From Pontivivens sp032464575 (GTDB lineage: Bacteria; Pseudomonadota; Alphaproteobacteria; Rhodobacterales; Rhodobacteraceae), in contig JAWDKM010000004.1 of assembly GCA_032464575.1 (NCBI GenBank), positions 310,001 through 374,000 of the forward strand: a DNA stretch of 64,000 bases, given 5' to 3'. Of this stretch, positions 47,031-56,776 are shown piece by piece. Under the pieces are notes generated by a model. It searched no databases. It was not told where the DNA came from and saw only the letters and a program-made list of their open reading frames with translations. The translations under genes were made by a program, and so were the position numbers. The first letter of the stretch is position 1. The number at the start of each line of letters is the position of its first letter.

Positions 47031-48734
47031 TCAGCTCTCCTTCGTCGGGGTTTCGCAACGGGTCGTCATCTCCCTCACGCCCTCCTCGACGGTCCGGAAG
47101 CAGGGGACGTCGCCGGTGGGGCTGGCCGCCATCAGCGCGTCGTGGACCGGAAGGTGCAGGGCGGCGAAGGCGATGAGCAGGTCCTGATCTGATAGCGTGT
47201 CGCGCAGGCGGTCGAACATGCGCAGGGCGCTCGCATCGACGGCGTTCACCCCGCGCATGTCGAGGAGCAGGCAGCGCGCCTTGGGATGCCGGGCGATGAT
47301 GTCGCCCAGCCGCGTCTCCACATGGCCGACATTGCCGAAATAGAGCGAGCGGTCGATGCGCACCGGCAGCACGGGGAGCGTGTCGACCTCGACCCGGTCG
47401 CGGTCGGTGGAGCGGTAGTTGTCCGCGTCGTCCGCCCGGCCGATGCGCGTGACCCGCGGCTGGCTGGAGATCCACAGGAACACCGCAAGGCCCGAGACGG
47501 CGCCCGCCACCAGCCCCCAGCGCACGCCGAAGAGCACCGTGGCCAGGAAAGTCGCGGCGACCACCGCACCCTCGCTGCGGCTGTGGGCCCAGACGGCGCG
47601 GATGTCGTGCACCTTCACCAGACCGACGATGGCGCTGAGGATGAGGGCCGCGAGTGCGGCCGTGGGCAGCATGGCGAGGAGCGGGCCGGCGAAGAGGATC
47701 ACGGGCAGCACCATCAGCCCCCCGATTGCGCTGGAGACGGGCGAGCGCGCACCGCTGCCCTCCACCAGCGCGGAGCGGCTGAGGCTGATGCCGGGCGCGA
47801 AGCCGCCCGTCGCCCCCGCCGCGACGCTCGCGGCCCCGATGGCCAGCGCCTCCCGATCCGTGTCGAGCGCGTCGTTGCGGCGGCGTGGCAGGGACTTCGC
47901 GACCGCCGTGCCGGACACGAAGACCACGAGTGCCACCAGCGCGCTGGAGGGCAAGAGGTCGAGCCAGGCGCCCGGATCGCCGAGCGGCAGCATCGGCCGT
48001 GGCAGCCCGTCCGAAGGCTCCTGCACCCGCGCGACGTCGAAGGGGCGCGCGACGATGGCCGCCCCGGCGATGACCAGGAGCGGCAGGCCCTTCACGAGCA
48101 CCAGCCGGGCGGCCCGCGGCAGGCCGAGCGGCGCCACCGCCCGGTCGGCGAAGGTGTTGGCGAGAAGGAGCAGCGCCAGCACAGCCACCCCGATCGCGAC
48201 GGTCGTCGCATCCGGCGGCCCGGCCCCTGCGAAGGTCGGCACCGCATCGATCAGATTGCCCGCGCGCGGCAGGTCGAGGCCCAGGATCGCGGGAAGCTGG
48301 CTGACGGCGATCAGCACCGCGATGGCCGCCGTGAAGCCCAGCAGCGCCGGCTCGCTGACAAAGTTCACCAGCCGCCCCAGCCGCACCGCGCCCAGCGCCA
48401 GCAGGATCGCGCCGCTTTCCACCGCGATGATCGCCGCGGCGGCCATGGGCTCCAGCTCCGTGCCGGCGATGGCGTCGGCCACCACCAGCGAGGCGAGCGC
48501 CACCGGCCCGACGGAAACGAAGGCGCTGCCGCCCCGGGCGGCATAGAGCAGTGGCGCCACCATCGCGGTGTAGAGCCCGGCCTCCGGCGGCAAGCCCGCG
48601 AGCAGCGCGTAGGCCATCGCCTGCGGAATCAGCAGGATGGCGAGGATCAGCCCCGCGAGGATGTCCGCGCCCAGGCCCGCGCGGTCGTAGCCGTCGACCC
48701 AGGGCGGGATCAACGCGGCAGGGCGAAACGCCAT
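47031..48734 (-). CDS. SulP-family anion transporter with STAS domain
   Basis: This 567-residue inner-membrane protein has about 12 hydrophobic segments (residues about 20-410) with the SulP signatures PQAMAYALLAGLPPEAGLYTA and FVSVGPVALASL. It ends in a STAS domain (about 430-560: CLLLDMRGVNAVDASALRMF). SulP proteins exchange or symport sulfate, bicarbonate or carboxylates. It is co-transcribed with the downstream epoxide hydrolase-like gene. Substrate cannot be told from sequence. Confidence 0.93.
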   Translation of the reverse strand: MAFRPAALIPPWVDGYDRAGLGADILAGLILAILLIPQAMAYALLAGLPPEAGLYTAMVAPLLYAARGGSAFVSVGPVALASLVVADAIAGTELEPMAAAAIIAVESGAILLALGAVRLGRLVNFVSEPALLGFTAAIAVLIAVSQLPAILGLDLPRAGNLIDAVPTFAGAGPPDATTVAIGVAVLALLLLANTFADRAVAPLGLPRAARLVLVKGLPLLVIAGAAIVARPFDVARVQEPSDGLPRPMLPLGDPGAWLDLLPSSALVALVVFVSGTAVAKSLPRRRNDALDTDREALAIGAASVAAGATGGFAPGISLSRSALVEGSGARSPVSSAIGGLMVLPVILFAGPLLAMLPTAALAALILSAIVGLVKVHDIRAVWAHSRSEGAVVAATFLATVLFGVRWGLVAGAVSGLAVFLWISSQPRVTRIGRADDADNYRSTDRDRVEVDTLPVLPVRIDRSLYFGNVGHVETRLGDIIARHPKARCLLLDMRGVNAVDASALRMFDRLRDTLSDQDLLIAFAALHLPVHDALMAASPTGDVPCFRTVEEGVREMTTRCETPTKES

Positions 48735-48913
48735 GGCATGTCCTCCCTCCCGCTAGGTAAACCGTTGCGCGCGCGGGTCGAATTTCTCCCTCTCGCCCGG
48801 TGACTCGTGGTACAAAACGCGCGTCGTGGTCACCCCCTGCGGCCAAGGTCCGTTCGGGCGGGGAAATCCGCCGGTGCGGGTCCCAACCCTGACCATCGGA
48901 AACGGAACATCAC

Positions 48914-49354
48914 GTGACTTCTCTACATTCTGACCGACCCGCGTCCGGCCCTGCCGGATCTCCGAACCATGCGCGCCGCGCCTTCTGCCTGGGCGCGCTG
49001 GCGAGCGTCGCGACGGGCCCGGCGCTCGCCCATCCGGGCCACGAGGGCGGGCATCCGAGCATCACGCTCGCCGTCCGGCTCCTCGGTGCGCGGCGGGTGG
49101 ATGACGCGGTGGCGGTGGAGATCGCCTTCGCCAACGGGGGCCTCTTGCCCATTGTGGTCCGCGAGCTCTCCACCCCCGACGGCGAGATCGTGGAGGACCG
49201 GCTGCCGCTGGTGCTGAACGCGGGCGAGGCGGTGCTCTGGAACGGTGACGAGGCGATCATGGTCCGCGGCATCGGCGGGGATGTGGAGAGCTTCCCCCTC
49301 GACATCGCGACCAGCAACGCATCGGCCCGGGCGACCGTGCGGATCCCCGCGTGA
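48914..49354 (+). CDS. Hypothetical Tat-exported protein
   Basis: The 146-residue protein has a twin-arginine signal (NHARRAFCLGALASVATGPA, about residues 18-37) and a mature part beginning HPGHEGGHPSITL, whose His residues could bind a metal. The rest is a beta-rich domain resembling copper-chaperone (PCuAC-like) folds, with VVRELSTPDGEIVEDRLPLV, but the Met/His ligands of PCuAC proteins are not clearly present. The start is GTG. The stop overlaps the next gene by four nt (GTGA), so they are coupled. Confidence 0.7.
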   Translation: MTSLHSDRPASGPAGSPNHARRAFCLGALASVATGPALAHPGHEGGHPSITLAVRLLGARRVDDAVAVEIAFANGGLLPIVVRELSTPDGEIVEDRLPLVLNAGEAVLWNGDEAIMVRGIGGDVESFPLDIATSNASARATVRIPA

Positions 49355-50574
49355 GGCTCGACCACGCCGAAGTCCATGTGGTCGGCAACCCGCCGCCGGG
49401 CTTCGGCGGGCGCTATTTCATGCTGGTGAAGGTGGTCGCGGAGGACGGGCTGCACGGCTGGGGGGAGGTCTACGCCGCCGCCGCGGGGCCCGAGGCGATG
49501 CGCGCGGTGATCCTCGACGTCTTCGCCCGGCACATGCGCGGGCGCGACGTGGCGGAGGTCGAGGCGATGTATCGCGCGGTCCATTCCTCCGGCTTCACCC
49601 AACGGCCCGATCCGACGGTGATGGGCGCGTTCTCGGGGCTGGAGATCGCCTGCTGGGACATCCGCGGCAAGGCGCTGAGCGAGCCGGTGCATCGCATGCT
49701 CGGCGGCCGCGTGCAGGAGCGGGTGCGCGCCTACACCTATCTCTATCCGCGGCCGGGCGAGGATGCGGCCGCCTTCTACGCCTCGCCCGAGCGCGCGGCG
49801 GAGGCGGCGGCGGAACGGACGGACCAGGGCTTCACGGCGGTGAAGTTCGACCCGGCGGGGCCCTACACGGTGATGGGCGGGCACCAGCCGGCCCTGTACG
49901 ACCTGGAACGGTCGGAGGCGTTCTGCGCAGCGATCCGACGGGCGGTAGGGCCGCGCGCCGACCTCCTCTTCGGTACCCATGGGCAGTTCACACCCGACGG
50001 CGCGATCCGCATGGGGCGACGGCTTGAGGCGTTTGACCCGCTGTGGTTCGAGGAGCCCTGTCCACCGGACACGCATCCCGACGATCTCGCCCGCGTGGCG
50101 CAGGCAGTCCGGGTGCCGGTAGCCACCGGGGAACGGCTGGTCACACCGGTCGAGTTCGCCGCGGTGCTCCGCGCGGGCGCCGCGAGCATCCTGCAACCGG
50201 CCCTGGGCCGCTGCGGGGGGCTCTGGGCCGCACGCAAGATCGCGGTGCTGGCGGAAGCGTTCGGAGCGCAGGTCGCGCCGCATCTCTATGCGGGACCGGT
50301 GGAGTGGGCGGCGAACGTCCAGCTCGCGCTCGCCTGCCCCAACTTCCTGATCGCGGAGACGATCGGCGACGGCACCGGTTTCCAGGCCGATCTGCTGGTC
50401 GAGCCGATCCGGGTGGAGCGCGGCCACATCGTGCCGCCCGAGGCGCCGGGCCTCGGCATCGACGTGGACGAGACCGTGCTGGCCGCGCACCCATGGGACG
50501 GCGACCGCCTGCATCTGGAGATGCAGACAGCCCCGCACCGCTACGACGCGGAGGAACAGTTCGGGGGCGGGTGA
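49351..50574 (+). CDS. Enolase-superfamily (mandelate racemase/MLE-like) enzyme
   Basis: The 407-residue protein fits the mandelate racemase/muconate lactonising group: an N-terminal capping domain, then a TIM barrel with FTAVKFDPAGPYT (likely base Lys), LLFGTHGQFTPDGAIRMG, LWFEEPCPP and VATGERLVTPVEF (metal-binding Glu residues). Enzymes of this group dehydrate acid sugars or racemise acids. The first usual Asp metal ligand is replaced in GTHGQF, so the precise class is open. The GTG start overlaps the upstream gene. Exact substrate unknown. Confidence 0.87.
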   Translation: MRLDHAEVHVVGNPPPGFGGRYFMLVKVVAEDGLHGWGEVYAAAAGPEAMRAVILDVFARHMRGRDVAEVEAMYRAVHSSGFTQRPDPTVMGAFSGLEIACWDIRGKALSEPVHRMLGGRVQERVRAYTYLYPRPGEDAAAFYASPERAAEAAAERTDQGFTAVKFDPAGPYTVMGGHQPALYDLERSEAFCAAIRRAVGPRADLLFGTHGQFTPDGAIRMGRRLEAFDPLWFEEPCPPDTHPDDLARVAQAVRVPVATGERLVTPVEFAAVLRAGAASILQPALGRCGGLWAARKIAVLAEAFGAQVAPHLYAGPVEWAANVQLALACPNFLIAETIGDGTGFQADLLVEPIRVERGHIVPPEAPGLGIDVDETVLAAHPWDGDRLHLEMQTAPHRYDAEEQFGGG

Positions 50575-50673
50575 GAGGGCTGAGTGAAGAACAAGCATCC
50601 CTGTGTCTACGTTCTTCCACCTCGCTAGAGAGCGGCGGCACCCCGAAGAATCCTTCGGCCCGGCTGACAGGCC

Positions 50674-50804
50674 GGGCAGCGCCCGACCCTCCCCACGGGA
50701 GGGCGCTTTTGCGACCCATCAACCTTCGGAACGGTCGAACTCATTGAGGAAGGCGCGCATCGTGGAGAGCTGGCAAAGCGCCCACCCAGGGTCGGCCGCT
50801 GCCC
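50674..50804. repeat. Long extragenic palindrome, copy A
   Basis: GGGCAGCGCCCGACCCT (50674-50690) is inverted as AGGGTCGGCCGCTGCCC (50788-50804) with one mismatch, enclosing about 97 nt. It is between the convergent enolase-type and aldolase genes. Confidence 0.75.
50679..50710 (+). terminator. Terminator of the enolase-superfamily gene
   Basis: CCCTCCC-CAC-GGGAGGG with outer GCG/CGC and a TTTT run; it uses the left arm of palindrome copy A. Confidence 0.75.
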
Positions 50805-50822
50805 TCTGCGCTTCCAGATATT

Positions 50823-51533
50823 CTACCCCGTCCCCCGCAGCATCGCCGTGTGATCCGAGCCGATGACGAAGAGCCGCGCGCCGGCCGCGCGATGCGGTGC
50901 GAGGTCCTCGCCCGGCGCGCAGTAGAGACCCGTGGCAACCGGCAGGGACAGGACGCGGCGGGTCGTCTCCAGCACCTCGGGCGCGCGCATGTCGGCGTGG
51001 CCCGTGCCGACGGCGAGATCGGCGCGGCCGACGAAGAGCGCGTCGACGCCCTCCACGGCCGCGATCTCCGCGGCGGCCCCGGCGCCGGGCGGATCCTCGA
51101 TCTGGCAGATCAGGAGCGGCGGGTCGGCGGCGAGGTGCTCCGGGATGGTGCGCCCGCCATACTCCGCCGCCCGCGTGGTCGCCGCAAAACCCCGTCCTCC
51201 GGGGCCATAGCGGGTGGCGCGGACCAGCGCCTCGGCCTCCGCCGCGCTGTTGACGTGGGGCACGAGGACGCCTGCCGCGCCGCCATCGAGGGCACCCTGC
51301 AGGTGCTCCGGCGCCTGGGACGGCACGCGGACGAGCAGCGGGACGCCTGCGACGCGGCCCGCGATCAGGCAGGCGTCGATCGTCGTGCGGTCGAAGGGGG
51401 CGTGTTCCGCATCGAGGATCAGGAGGTCAAGGCCGGTGCGGGCCATGACCTCGACGACGATCGGATGCGGCGTCTTGATGAAGGTGCCGGTGAGCTCGGC
51501 GCCGGAAAGGAGACGGGTGCGCAGGATGGTCAT
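50823..51533 (-). CDS. HpcH/HpaI-type class II aldolase
   Basis: This 236-residue TIM-barrel enzyme has LTGTFIKTPHPIVVEVMART, LLILDAEHAPFDR, PLLVRVP and the metal ligands Glu in CQIEDPPGA and Asp in FVGRADLAVG. Members cleave 2-keto-3-deoxy acids such as 4-hydroxy-2-oxoheptanedioate or KDR to pyruvate and an aldehyde. It lies 370 bp downstream of the GH38 gene on the same strand and beside an acid-sugar dehydratase-like gene, suggesting sugar-acid breakdown. Confidence 0.9.
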   Translation of the reverse strand: MTILRTRLLSGAELTGTFIKTPHPIVVEVMARTGLDLLILDAEHAPFDRTTIDACLIAGRVAGVPLLVRVPSQAPEHLQGALDGGAAGVLVPHVNSAAEAEALVRATRYGPGGRGFAATTRAAEYGGRTIPEHLAADPPLLICQIEDPPGAGAAAEIAAVEGVDALFVGRADLAVGTGHADMRAPEVLETTRRVLSLPVATGLYCAPGEDLAPHRAAGARLFVIGSDHTAMLRGTG

Positions 51534-51566
51534 GTCGGAAGCCTCACCGTTCGTGCAAAGCGACAA

Positions 51567-51696
51567 GGGCGGCGCCCGACCCTGGGTGGGCGCTGTTGAT
51601 ACGAGACTGCGTTGTATCGACCCCGAAAAGAGCGCGGCGGGCGTACAGCTTGATACGGCGAAAAGCGCCCTCCAGGGGGAGGGTCGGGCGCCGCCC
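51567..51696. repeat. Long extragenic palindrome, copy B
   Basis: GGGCGGCGCCCGACCCT (51567-51583) is perfectly inverted as AGGGTCGGGCGCCGCCC (51680-51696), 17 of 17 bases, enclosing about 96 nt. Each arm is followed or preceded by GGGTGGGCGC / GCGCCCTCC, forming a second small hairpin. Confidence 0.85.
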
Positions 51697-51733
51697 CGGC
51701 GTGGCCGCCGGGCGATTGGGTGCTTCGAGGCGA

Positions 51734-51814
51734 TACCGCCCCGGACTCGATCCGGGGCCTTTCGATGCCGGACGCTTCGTTGCGCAGCGGTCCCGGCGCT
51801 TTGGCCGGGACGGT
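51734..51814 (-). repeat. Two-hairpin extragenic repeat, copy 2
   Basis: Inverted copy of 24294-24377: it reads TACCGCCCCGGACTCGATCC at its plus-strand left end and GGTCCCGGCGCTTTGGCCGG near its right. Confidence 0.75.
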
Positions 51815-51903
51815 CATGGTCGGGCTTGATCCGGCCATCGGCCGCTTCGGGATATCCTCAGGGCGAGCCCGACGATTGGGGTGCCCGATGACCACCGCGA
51901 TCC

Positions 51904-54900
51904 TCATGTCCGCAGCCGGAGCGTGACGATCTGGTAGGGGGTGAGGTCGATCTCCACCATTCCGTCGCGGATGGGCAGAGCCTCGCCGGGATCCTCCAGC
52001 AGACCGGCGATCTCCACCTCCGCCACGGCCTGCGACACCGCGAGGCGGACGGGGCCGCGGTTGCGGTGGGCTTCGTAGAGGCGCACGATCAGGCCGTCGC
52101 CGTCCTCCGCGGGTTTCACGGTCTCGATCACCACGTTCGGGTCGAGGGCGCGGATGGGCGGCTCTGGCACCTCCCCCGACGGCGCGCGCAAGGGGAAGAC
52201 GCGGACGGGGTGGTTGAGGGCGTAGGCCTGCGCCGGGACCTCGCCGCGCCAGTCGCCAGGATGGGGCATCAGGCTGTAGGTGAAGGCGTGCCGCCCGCGG
52301 TCGGAGATGCGGTCGGGCATCGTCGCGGACTTGATGAGCGACAGCCGGATCACGTCGCCCCTTATGTCGTAGCCGTATTTGCCGTCGTTGAGCAGCGCGA
52401 TGCCGTAGTTCCCTTCGGAAAGATCCGCCCACTTCTGGGCCGGCACCTCGAAACGGGCGGCATCCCAGCTCGTGTTGCGGTGGGTGGGGCGCATGATCTG
52501 GCCCCACTGGATCTCGTAGGTGGCCAGCGGGCTGCGGACGCTGACGGGGAAGGCGGCCTTGAGGAGCACATGGCTCTCCTGCCAGTCGATTTCCGTTACA
52601 AAATCCAGCCGCCGGGACGAATGGTGTAACACGACGCGCTGGCGGATGGTCGAGTCGCGCCAGCGGCGGTGGATGTCGACGGCGGCGCGCAGGGGGCCGG
52701 TCTCGATCAGCTTCAGGCTTTCGACATGGGTGATCGCGTCGGAGCGTTCCTCGAAGAAGATGTCGATGTCCCAGGCGTCCCAGGAGATCGGGCGATCCTC
52801 GAAGGCCTGGAACTGGTTGCCCTTCGCGCCGGGACGCAGGATCTCGCGCCGCATCTCGCGGTCGTAGAGGCGGTGGATCAGGCCGTCCGGTCCGATCTCC
52901 ACCCGCAGGAGCGGGTTTTCGAGGATGGTCATCCGCTCCTCCTGCCAGGCGTGAAGGCCCTCGGGGCGCGGGGGCGCGGCCTCGACGGGGTGGAGGGCGG
53001 TGAGGGTGTAGGCACGGCCCGGCAGTTCGACGAGGAGGCCGCCGGGGATGGGCTGGGCGGGCAGCACGCGGCCCTCCTCGTCCGCGTAGGCTGTCGCATC
53101 GCCCTCGATCACGGCTTGCCTCGGGATGTCGAGGGGCGTGGCGTTGACGAGGAGGTGGCTCGCGCCGGGTGGGGCGAGAAGGGGTGCTGCGGCCTCCATC
53201 GCCTCCCCGCAGGTCCACGCGATGATGCCGTGGTCGCGGCGCGCGTCATCGTAGACCGCGCTGATCGAGGTGCCCGTGAGGATGTCGTGGAACTGCGTCG
53301 TACAGAGCCGCCGCCATGCGTCGTAGAGGTCCGGCACGTCGTGCCCGGCGAGGCGGAGGAGCGAGGCCATGTACTCCGTATCGTGCAGCAGGACCTCGGC
53401 CCGGCGGTTGGCGCCCTTGATCCAGCCTTGGGAGGTGAGGACGCCGCGGTGGCCCTCCAGATAGAACTCGCCGGACCAGAGCGGCAGGTCGTGGGCCTGG
53501 CTCTCGATCGTCTCGAAGAAGCGGCGGACGGTGGAGGGGACGACGCGGGGCGCGCCGGGCATGGCGCCCCAGATCCCGGCCTTGCGGATCAGCTCGTCGG
53601 TCGGCCCGCCGCCGCCATCGCCGTAGCCGTAGCAGATCATGAGGTCGCGCAGGGACGACTTCATGGTGGAGCGGGTCCAGGTGCCGACGACCTCGCCCGC
53701 GCTGAGGTCGGACTTGTAGTTCGTCGGGAACGGCAGGTGCTGCACGTCGCGCGGCGTGGTCAGGAACTGGGCGAGCACCCGCGAGCCGTCGATCCCCTCC
53801 CACCAGGTCGTCGACGACGGCATCTGGTTGTACTGGTTCCAGCTCACCTTGTTGGTGGCGAACCAGCGCAGGCCCGCCTGCTTCATCAGTTGCGGCAGCG
53901 AGGCGGGAAAGCCGAACGTGTCAGGCAGCCAGAGCACCGGCGTCTCCGCCTCCTCGCCGAAGCGGGTGCGGACGTACTGGCGGGCGAGGAGGATCTGGCG
54001 CACCAGCGCCTCGGCCCCCGGCATGTTGGCGTCGGGCTCCACCCACATGCCGCCCAGGATCTCCCACCGCCCGGCTTGGACCTGCTCGCGGATCTCCTCG
54101 AAGAGCTCCGGATAGTCCTCCTCGGTCCAGGCGTAGAGCTGGGGCTGGGAGTGGGAGAAGAGGAAGGACCGGTGCCGCTCCATCAGGCGCAGGACGTTGG
54201 AATAGGTGCGCGCGTTCTTCCGCCGTATCTGCGAGATCGGCCAGAGATAGGCCACGTCCATATGCGCGTGACCGATGCCATGGAGCGTGACGTCGAGCGG
54301 GCTGCCGGCATGTTCGATGGCGCCCGTCAGCCCGGCGAGGGCGGCGGGAACGCTCGCGCGAAAGGCGCTGCCGAGCGGGTCGCGCGTGTCGAGGTCGAGG
54401 AAGGCGCGGTCGAGTGCGTTGAGCAGCGCGTGCTTCTCCGGCCGGTCGTCGTGGAGTGCGCGGGCCATGTCGAGGGCGACCTCGGCCAGCGTCACGAACG
54501 CCTGGAGCGGCCGGTCGAGGTCGATGACGCCGCATTCGCGGATGAAGAGCTGTGTGCGGTCGTTGGGGTCCGGCGGCCAGCCGGTCAGCCCGGTCCAGCC
54601 ATGCAGCATCAGGTCGTGCGGCTGGCCATCCGCAAGCTCCGGGGCGAGGTCCACGGTGTGGTGGTAGCGGTCGGCCGAGGCGAGGGGCTGCCCGTCGATA
54701 TGCAGCAGCGCCTCGGGGTGGGTGAAGATGTCCCCCGCCTCGCCCAGCGGCAGGTGCAGCGCGGGCTCGCGCCAGCCCTCGGGCACGGTGAAGCGGGAGC
54801 GCAGGACGAAGTGGAGATCGGCGCCGCCCCAGTAGCTCTCCCACTCCAGCGGGCCGAGATTGGTGCCGGTGCCGGGCTCCGCCCGCGCGCTCTGCAGGCG

Positions 54901-55008
54901 TTCGAGGTGGAAGGGTTCGATGGGCACCCGGGCCTGCGCGACGAGCGGGCGGATCAGGTCGAGCCGCTTGCCGATCTTCTCGGCCGTCAGGCGCAGGCTG
55001 TGGGCCAT
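51904..55008 (-). CDS. GH38 alpha-mannosidase
   Basis: This 1034-residue glycoside hydrolase family 38 enzyme has the zinc-site motif HGIGHAHMDVAYLWP, the nucleophile Asp in VLWLPDTFGFPASLPQ (near 362) and a segment FHDILTGTSI, all typical of the family, with a C-terminal beta-sandwich region. No signal peptide is seen, so it acts on mannosides after uptake. It starts directly after the stop of the ABC ATPase gene, indicating co-transcription with the transporter. Confidence 0.92.
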   Translation of the reverse strand: MAHSLRLTAEKIGKRLDLIRPLVAQARVPIEPFHLERLQSARAEPGTGTNLGPLEWESYWGGADLHFVLRSRFTVPEGWREPALHLPLGEAGDIFTHPEALLHIDGQPLASADRYHHTVDLAPELADGQPHDLMLHGWTGLTGWPPDPNDRTQLFIRECGVIDLDRPLQAFVTLAEVALDMARALHDDRPEKHALLNALDRAFLDLDTRDPLGSAFRASVPAALAGLTGAIEHAGSPLDVTLHGIGHAHMDVAYLWPISQIRRKNARTYSNVLRLMERHRSFLFSHSQPQLYAWTEEDYPELFEEIREQVQAGRWEILGGMWVEPDANMPGAEALVRQILLARQYVRTRFGEEAETPVLWLPDTFGFPASLPQLMKQAGLRWFATNKVSWNQYNQMPSSTTWWEGIDGSRVLAQFLTTPRDVQHLPFPTNYKSDLSAGEVVGTWTRSTMKSSLRDLMICYGYGDGGGGPTDELIRKAGIWGAMPGAPRVVPSTVRRFFETIESQAHDLPLWSGEFYLEGHRGVLTSQGWIKGANRRAEVLLHDTEYMASLLRLAGHDVPDLYDAWRRLCTTQFHDILTGTSISAVYDDARRDHGIIAWTCGEAMEAAAPLLAPPGASHLLVNATPLDIPRQAVIEGDATAYADEEGRVLPAQPIPGGLLVELPGRAYTLTALHPVEAAPPRPEGLHAWQEERMTILENPLLRVEIGPDGLIHRLYDREMRREILRPGAKGNQFQAFEDRPISWDAWDIDIFFEERSDAITHVESLKLIETGPLRAAVDIHRRWRDSTIRQRVVLHHSSRRLDFVTEIDWQESHVLLKAAFPVSVRSPLATYEIQWGQIMRPTHRNTSWDAARFEVPAQKWADLSEGNYGIALLNDGKYGYDIRGDVIRLSLIKSATMPDRISDRGRHAFTYSLMPHPGDWRGEVPAQAYALNHPVRVFPLRAPSGEVPEPPIRALDPNVVIETVKPAEDGDGLIVRLYEAHRNRGPVRLAVSQAVAEVEIAGLLEDPGEALPIRDGMVEIDLTPYQIVTLRLRT

Positions 55009-56724
55009 CTAGAGCGTGAAGCCGGGGATCTGCCCGCGGAAGATCGTGGCGCCGGGTTCCAGCCGGTCGAGCGCATCGAGATCGGCCCGCGCCTCCTCCG
55101 CCGAACCCCAGTCGCGGTCCACGTCCGGCCAGGGGATCGAGGAGATGAGGAGGCGGGTATAGGGATGCTCCGGCGCGCCGATCACCTCCTTCGGCGGCCC
55201 CGCCTCCACCACCTGCCCCTTGTAGAGCACCATGACGTAGTCGCTGACATGGTAGGCGGTGGCGAGGTCGTGGGTGATGTAGAGGATCGAGATGCCGTGC
55301 CGGTCCTTCAGGTCGTAGATGTTCTTCAGGATCGTGGCGCGCAGGCTCGCGTCCACCATCGAGACGGGCTCGTCGGCGATCAGGAGCTTCGGGCTGAGCA
55401 TCAGCGCGCGGGCCACGATCAGGCGCTGGCGCTGGCCGCCCGAGAGCTGGTGCGGATAGCGGACGAGCACGAGATCGGGGTCGAGGCCGACGGCGGCGCA
55501 CGCCTCCTCCATCGCCTGCCGGGTGTGCTCCTCCGACCGGGCGAGGCCGAAGCGGCGGAAGGGAAAGCGCAGGGCGTGGTCGACCCGGTAGAACGGGTTG
55601 AAGCAGGCATAGGGGTCCTGGAACACGGCCTGCACGTCCTTGCGGAAGTCGAGCCCTTCGGCCTTCGTCAGCCGGTTGATGTCACGGCCCTGGAAGCGGA
55701 CGGCGCCTTCGGTGGGCTCGGTGAAGCCCAGCATGAGGCTGCCCATGGTGGACTTGCCGGAGCCCGACTGCCCGACGATCGAGATGATCTTGGGCACCGC
55801 GCCGTCGAGACGGAAGCTCAAGGGGTGCAGCGCCGTGACCTCGCCGTATCGCTTGCAGACGCCGTCGAATTCGAGGAGCGGGTCGGCGGGGAGTTCCTGC
55901 GGGGCCGCAGCCTCCCCCGGCGGGTTGTCGAGGAAGCTCTCCCCGCCGACGAGGGGGACGGAGGAGATGAGCTCGCGCGTGTAGGGGTGCTTCGGTGCTT
56001 CGAGGACCTGGCGCACGGGGCCGAACTCGACCAGCTCGCCGAGGCGCAGGACGGCAAGGTCGTCCACCGATTGCGCCATCAGCCCCATGTCGTGGCCGAT
56101 CAGGATCAGGCCCGCGCCGATGCGGCCCTGCACCTCGCGCAGGGTCTGCATGACGTGGCGCTGGGTGATGACGTCGAGCGCCGACGTCGGCTCGTCGGCG
56201 ATGATCAGGTCGGGGGTGAGGCAGGTGCCGATGGCGATGCAGACCCGCTGCTTCATGCCGCCGGAGAGCTCGTGGGGGTAGAGGCGGCCCACGTGAGAGG
56301 GGAGGCCGACACCGGCGAGCGCCTCCTCGGAACGGCGCCTGAGTTCCTCGGGCGGGCGGCGGCCCTCATGGGCGACGATGCCGTCCCAGAGCTGATCCTC
56401 GACCCGCATGACGGGGTTGAGGGAATTCATGGCCCCCTGCGGGATGTAGCTGATCCGCGCGAGGCGGGTGCGGCGCATCTCCGGATCGGTGAGGGTGAGG
56501 ATGTCGGTCTCGCCGAGGTGGATCTCGCCGCCAGCGACGAAGCCGGGGGCCGCGAGCATGCGCATGGCGGCCAGCGCGGTGGTGGTCTTGCCCGACCCGC
56601 TCTCCCCGATGAAACCGATGCGACGGCCCTGCGGGACGGAGAGCGAGAGGTTGGTGACGGCATGGACGACCCCTGCGGAGGTCGGGAAGTTGATGGACAG
56701 GTCGCGGATGTCGAGGACGGTCAT
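55009..56724 (-). CDS. Double ABC transporter ATPase (oligopeptide/sugar type)
   Basis: The 571-residue protein carries two complete nucleotide-binding domains. The first has Walker A GESGSGKT (40-47), signature LSGGMKQR and Walker B LIIADEPTSALD. The second has GQSGSGKST, LSGGQRQR and LLIADEPVSMVD. Each ends with the HPYTRxLISS C-terminal motif of the DppD/DppF family. It energises the permease pair encoded upstream. AGGGGAG lies eight nt before the ATG at 56724. It is separated from the permease gene by a 427-bp repeat region, unusual within an operon. Confidence 0.93.
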   Translation of the reverse strand: MTVLDIRDLSINFPTSAGVVHAVTNLSLSVPQGRRIGFIGESGSGKTTTALAAMRMLAAPGFVAGGEIHLGETDILTLTDPEMRRTRLARISYIPQGAMNSLNPVMRVEDQLWDGIVAHEGRRPPEELRRRSEEALAGVGLPSHVGRLYPHELSGGMKQRVCIAIGTCLTPDLIIADEPTSALDVITQRHVMQTLREVQGRIGAGLILIGHDMGLMAQSVDDLAVLRLGELVEFGPVRQVLEAPKHPYTRELISSVPLVGGESFLDNPPGEAAAPQELPADPLLEFDGVCKRYGEVTALHPLSFRLDGAVPKIISIVGQSGSGKSTMGSLMLGFTEPTEGAVRFQGRDINRLTKAEGLDFRKDVQAVFQDPYACFNPFYRVDHALRFPFRRFGLARSEEHTRQAMEEACAAVGLDPDLVLVRYPHQLSGGQRQRLIVARALMLSPKLLIADEPVSMVDASLRATILKNIYDLKDRHGISILYITHDLATAYHVSDYVMVLYKGQVVEAGPPKEVIGAPEHPYTRLLISSIPWPDVDRDWGSAEEARADLDALDRLEPGATIFRGQIPGFTL

Positions 56725-56776
56725 GGGGCGCTCCCCTGACGAACTGCTGCCGTCCACGGTGCCGCCTCAAAACTGA

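Larger units (their letters stand above)
51534..51903. other. 370-bp gene-free stretch filled by palindromic repeats
   Basis: The gap between the aldolase and GH38 genes contains palindrome copy B and repeat copy 2 described below. No protein gene or promoter was identified. Confidence 0.6.

Noticed and set aside
52669..56739. 1356-codon open frame on the plus strand
   Set aside because: Antisense to the GH38 and ABC ATPase genes; composition is typical of an antisense shadow and no domain is visible.
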